A stretch of 64,000 bases of DNA, from contig JAQFVV010006507.1 in NCBI GenBank assembly GCA_028023455.1, positions 930,001-994,000 of the forward strand. Direction: 5' to 3'. Position numbers and translations under genes: made by a program. Below the pieces are notes generated by a model, which saw nothing but the letters and a program-made list of their open reading frames with translations, searched no databases and had not been told where the DNA came from. The DNA comes from Epiperipatus broadwayi. Taxonomy: Eukaryota > Onychophora > Udeonychophora > Euonychophora > Peripatidae. Below, piece by piece: positions 61,808 through 64,000 of this stretch. Each line of letters opens with the position of its first letter. The stretch's first letter is position 1.

Positions 61808-62563
61808 ATGAATCCAAAAGAAAGCCCAATATATTTTAAAAATCCCCAGTTAGAGGAAAAAGAAAAAGAAGAAGTATCTGAGATGTGAATGATGATGAAA
61901 ATGATGATGAATATGATGCAAGAGTTCAAAGCAGAGTTGATAAAAGAAATGTGTCAAGAAATTAAACAAAGTCAACAAGAATTGTGTCAGAAATTTGAGC
62001 AAAGTCAGTTAGAACTCAAAGCAGAATTGAAGGAAGAAATTAGTCAGGTTAAAACAGAAATTAAAGAACTCAGAGCAGAAGTAAGAGAAATAAGATGTGA
62101 GATAACGGTAAAGTTGGAGAAGAACCAAGAAGTTATAGAGTTAGATTTAATTAAACAAAGTCAGGAAGTTGATGTGATAAAAGACAGAAATTGAATTAGA
62201 ATCAGATAGCATTGTGATAAATAAAGTAGACACAAATGTAGATCAAGAAATAGAAAAAAAAACATAAGTTCAAGGTAGTAGATAGTGTAGAAAAGTTTTT
62301 ACAAAAATTTAAAAAGGTTAAAGTAAATGTTCGCATTCGCTGTAGACATAGATTTAAAACAAAGAGAAAGCGTAGAAAAAAATATTCCCAGATTGAAGTA
62401 ATTCAGAGTTTGTCTAGGTATAAAGGTTTTCTGAGTTACGAAGTCAAAAACAGAACAGAAAGAGATAAAGCAATAAAATATAAAAGCAGAACCGATAACA
62501 GAGGAAAGTTAGTTGATATTATAAAATTTGTAGAAAGAAAGAAGGAACTACCTGACATAGTTT
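61808..62563 (+). pseudogene. gag-like coiled-coil protein of element D
   Basis: ATG at 61808 gives MNPKESPIYFKNPQLEEKEK, then EEVSEM and an in-frame TGA (61886-61888). The frame continues to 62194 with a long Glu/Lys/Gln coiled coil (LKAELKEEISQVKTEIKEL). Two frame changes later, 62254-62563 is open without an ATG for about 100 codons: a very basic piece (RIRCRHRFKTKRKRRKKY) and IIKFVERKKELPDIV. At the stop, element B has MWM, so a Trp-to-stop change (TGG to TGA) is likely. The function is presumed to be particle formation or RNA binding; no capsid domain is seen. Confidence 0.6.
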
Positions 62564-62694
62564 AAAAGTTAGTAAATGGGCAGAATAGTAAAGGAAATAA
62601 ACAAAAAGGACTGGAAATGGACTATGAGTCTAATATAATTATTTTGACGTAGGTGAAAAGCCTGAATTAGAATTTCGCTATTTAAAATGATGGA

Positions 62695-63080
62695 TTGTTT
62701 TGTCAAATAATAATAACGGAGGCTTCGCAAAATAAAAGATTTTTTTTCTCCACGCACATATTAAGTAAGAAGAAACACTTGTAAATAAACAGTTCAAATA
62801 AATAAAAATCAATAAAATCAAGTTAAATAAATGGTTTAAAGTAATGAAGTCCAATAAAATCATATATAATGAAGAGCAATAAAATAAAATAGTTTTCTGA
62901 GTACACGCACATTAAAATAAAAGTTTGTTTTGAATACCATAAGTTAAGAAAAGGATGTAAATAAATTGTTTAAAATAATCAAGATAAAAAAAAATCTCTA
63001 GTAAAATAATAATGAATGAATCATAATAAAGCAAAATAGTTTTTTTCTGAGTACACGCACGTTAATATATAAGTTAAAGT
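62695..63080. repeat. diverged tandem repeat, about 150-base period
   Basis: Three copies of AAAATAG-TTTTCTGAGTACACGCACRTTA-like sequence at about 62735, 62890 and 63035, with similar AATAAAAT-rich filling between them. Non-coding. Confidence 0.7.
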
Positions 63081-63446
63081 AATGGGTTAAAGTAATATTG
63101 TAATATAAATAAATATGTAAATTGATGTCCATGATAGTTTAAAGATAATATTATAAGATTAGTGTAAAAGTAAATATTTAAATAATGTTCGTAATGAATT
63201 TAAAAATAATATAAATGAAAGTCAATCTAAGTTGTATTAGGAGCATATAAGGATTCGAATCTAAAGGGGTGAGGGTAGTATTGAAATAAGTTAGATAAGG
63301 ATTAAGTTTAAAGCTCTCGACTGGATAGGTTCTAGTAACTGCAACAGATTGGCCGGGATCATTCCTCTTTTAAGAAAGCACACTGGCAACAACCAGAGTA
63401 AGTCGTAAGTCACTTTTCAGGGGAGAATCCCCATATCTTGTACCTG

Positions 63447-63624
63447 GTTTTCCAAAGCATAAGTCGAAAATGGACACAGAAAATTCCTGACATTGCAGCT
63501 GCTTAGTCAAAGTCTGATCAAGAGAATTGGCAATCGTTTTCCAGGGCATAAGTCAGAAATGGACAGTTGAAATTCCTGCCATTTGCAGCCACCTTTTCTT
63601 AGTCAAAGTCCAATCAAGAGAATC
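63447..63624. repeat. 89-base tandem duplication
   Basis: GTTTTCCAAAGCATAAGTCG at 63447 and GTTTTCCAGGGCATAAGTCA at 63536 begin two units that share AATGGACA, GAAATTCCTG, TTAGTCAAAGTC and AATCAAGAGAAT or close variants. Confidence 0.85.
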
Positions 63625-63628
63625 AGCA

Positions 63629-63757
63629 GTCGAAGCTTCATTTATAAAAGATCCCTGTGCCACAAATTTAGTTTGTCCTCGTGGTCATTATCAGGATGAA
63701 CATTGTAAGCAATATTACCAGTATAGAAAGAAGAAAAGCATAATTGGAGATTGCCCT
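63629..63757 (+). pseudogene. possible chitin-binding (peritrophin-A type) domain fragment
   Basis: The open frame holds DPCATNLVCPRGHYQDEHC, then KQYYQYRKKKSIIGDCP and a stop. The Cys spacing C-x5-C-x9-C-x15-C, together with the aromatic YY and a final CP, resembles part of a CBM14 domain, with one expected Cys replaced by Tyr (QYYQY). It could be a captured host exon, or chance. I see no splice sites around it. Confidence 0.25.
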
Positions 63758-63863
63758 TAGCATGGAAAGGAAAAGATACCAAAAAGCAAACTTAGAAAAA
63801 ATAATAAATTAAGATTTAATGTGGTCAGAGATAAAATGGTCAAAAATGATGCATTTTACTCTC

Positions 63864-63874
63864 AAAAGGAAGGG
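63864..63874 (+). promoter_or_regulatory. polypurine tract of element D
   Basis: AAAAGGAAGGG, eight bases before the second LTR start. Confidence 0.6.
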
Positions 63875-63882
63875 CAGTGTAA

Positions 63883-64000
63883 TGTACCTATATTGATATA
63901 GGCACATATAATTTTATCTAAAATTATATTATTAAAATAATCGTTCGTAAAAGAAAAACATAAAATTAAACGTTGAAGAGTTTATTGCAGTTTGTTTTAG
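63883..64000 (+). repeat. 3' LTR of element D, partial
   Basis: Aligns with the first part of the 5' LTR (TGTACCTATATTGATATAGG onward, then GAAGAGTTTATTGCAGTTTG). It carries about 20 extra bases near 63915. It runs off the window. Confidence 0.85.

Larger units (their letters stand above)
59712..64000 (+). mobile_element. LTR retrotransposon D, internally reduced, cut by the window end
   Basis: TGTACCTATATTGATATAGG occurs at 59712 and again at 63883, with continuing similarity to the window end, so these are the starts of two LTRs. Between them are a primer site (61243), a gag start with coiled coil, a basic open region, tandem repeats and a polypurine tract. The 2.6 kb interior has no RT or integrase. 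As in B, a TA tract precedes it and gag begins with an acidic leader and coiled coil. Probably non-autonomous. Confidence 0.8.

Overview
The window is eukaryotic, very AT-rich DNA (roughly three quarters A+T by eye) with no host gene, rRNA or tRNA gene that I can support. Nearly every coding-like stretch is a decayed mobile element. The mix (Ty3/gypsy elements primed by a tRNA-Lys-type site, an RTE-type LINE, GIY-YIG Penelope-like elements, a pogo/Tigger-like DNA transposon, long TA and TATC microsatellites) points to an animal, most likely an arthropod. I cannot name the species.

Layout. 336-11380: Ty3/gypsy element A on the minus strand (gag 10309-8444, then protease, RT, RNase H and integrase down to 5057), with an inferred 4.6 kb 3' LTR at 336-4937 and a 5' end rearranged into an inverted LTR-end duplication. 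12576-13125: a very long TATC microsatellite. 16997-17930: ends of Penelope-like elements and a diverged short repeat pair. 19618-22745: a nearly full-length RTE LINE (minus). 22957-30066: palindromes and two copies of a ~167 bp unit carrying a hammerhead-ribozyme fold. 29436-44689: LTR element B (plus) with two LTRs of about 5 kb around a short internal region with a gag coiled coil, a protease motif, an unrecognised open region and an integrase tail. 44713-47871: Penelope-like element (PLE) fragments, two of them head to head. 49824-51183: Tigger-like transposon. 51190-56139: gypsy remnant C (plus), heavily decayed and cut at 56140 by a 215 bp LTR of another element. 56355-59668: minisatellites and unassigned sequence. 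59712-64000: LTR element D (plus), running off the window.

How the parts relate. Elements A, B and D have LTRs abutting (TA)n tracts. A and B share the LTR end GGTTAGA and a tRNA-Lys-like primer site, and B's integrase tail is clearly homologous to A's. B and D look non-autonomous: they keep LTRs, primer site, polypurine tract and a coiled-coil gag start but lack most of pol, so they would depend on enzymes from a relative such as A. All copies here carry stops or frameshifts. The RT active-site second aspartate is replaced in three unrelated elements (RTE, PLE, gypsy C).

The most interesting signal is a set of hammerhead-ribozyme-like cores tied to Penelope-like 3' ends and to the ~167 bp unit. 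One unit copy sits in one LTR of element B and is absent from the other LTR, which shows that the unit was mobile.
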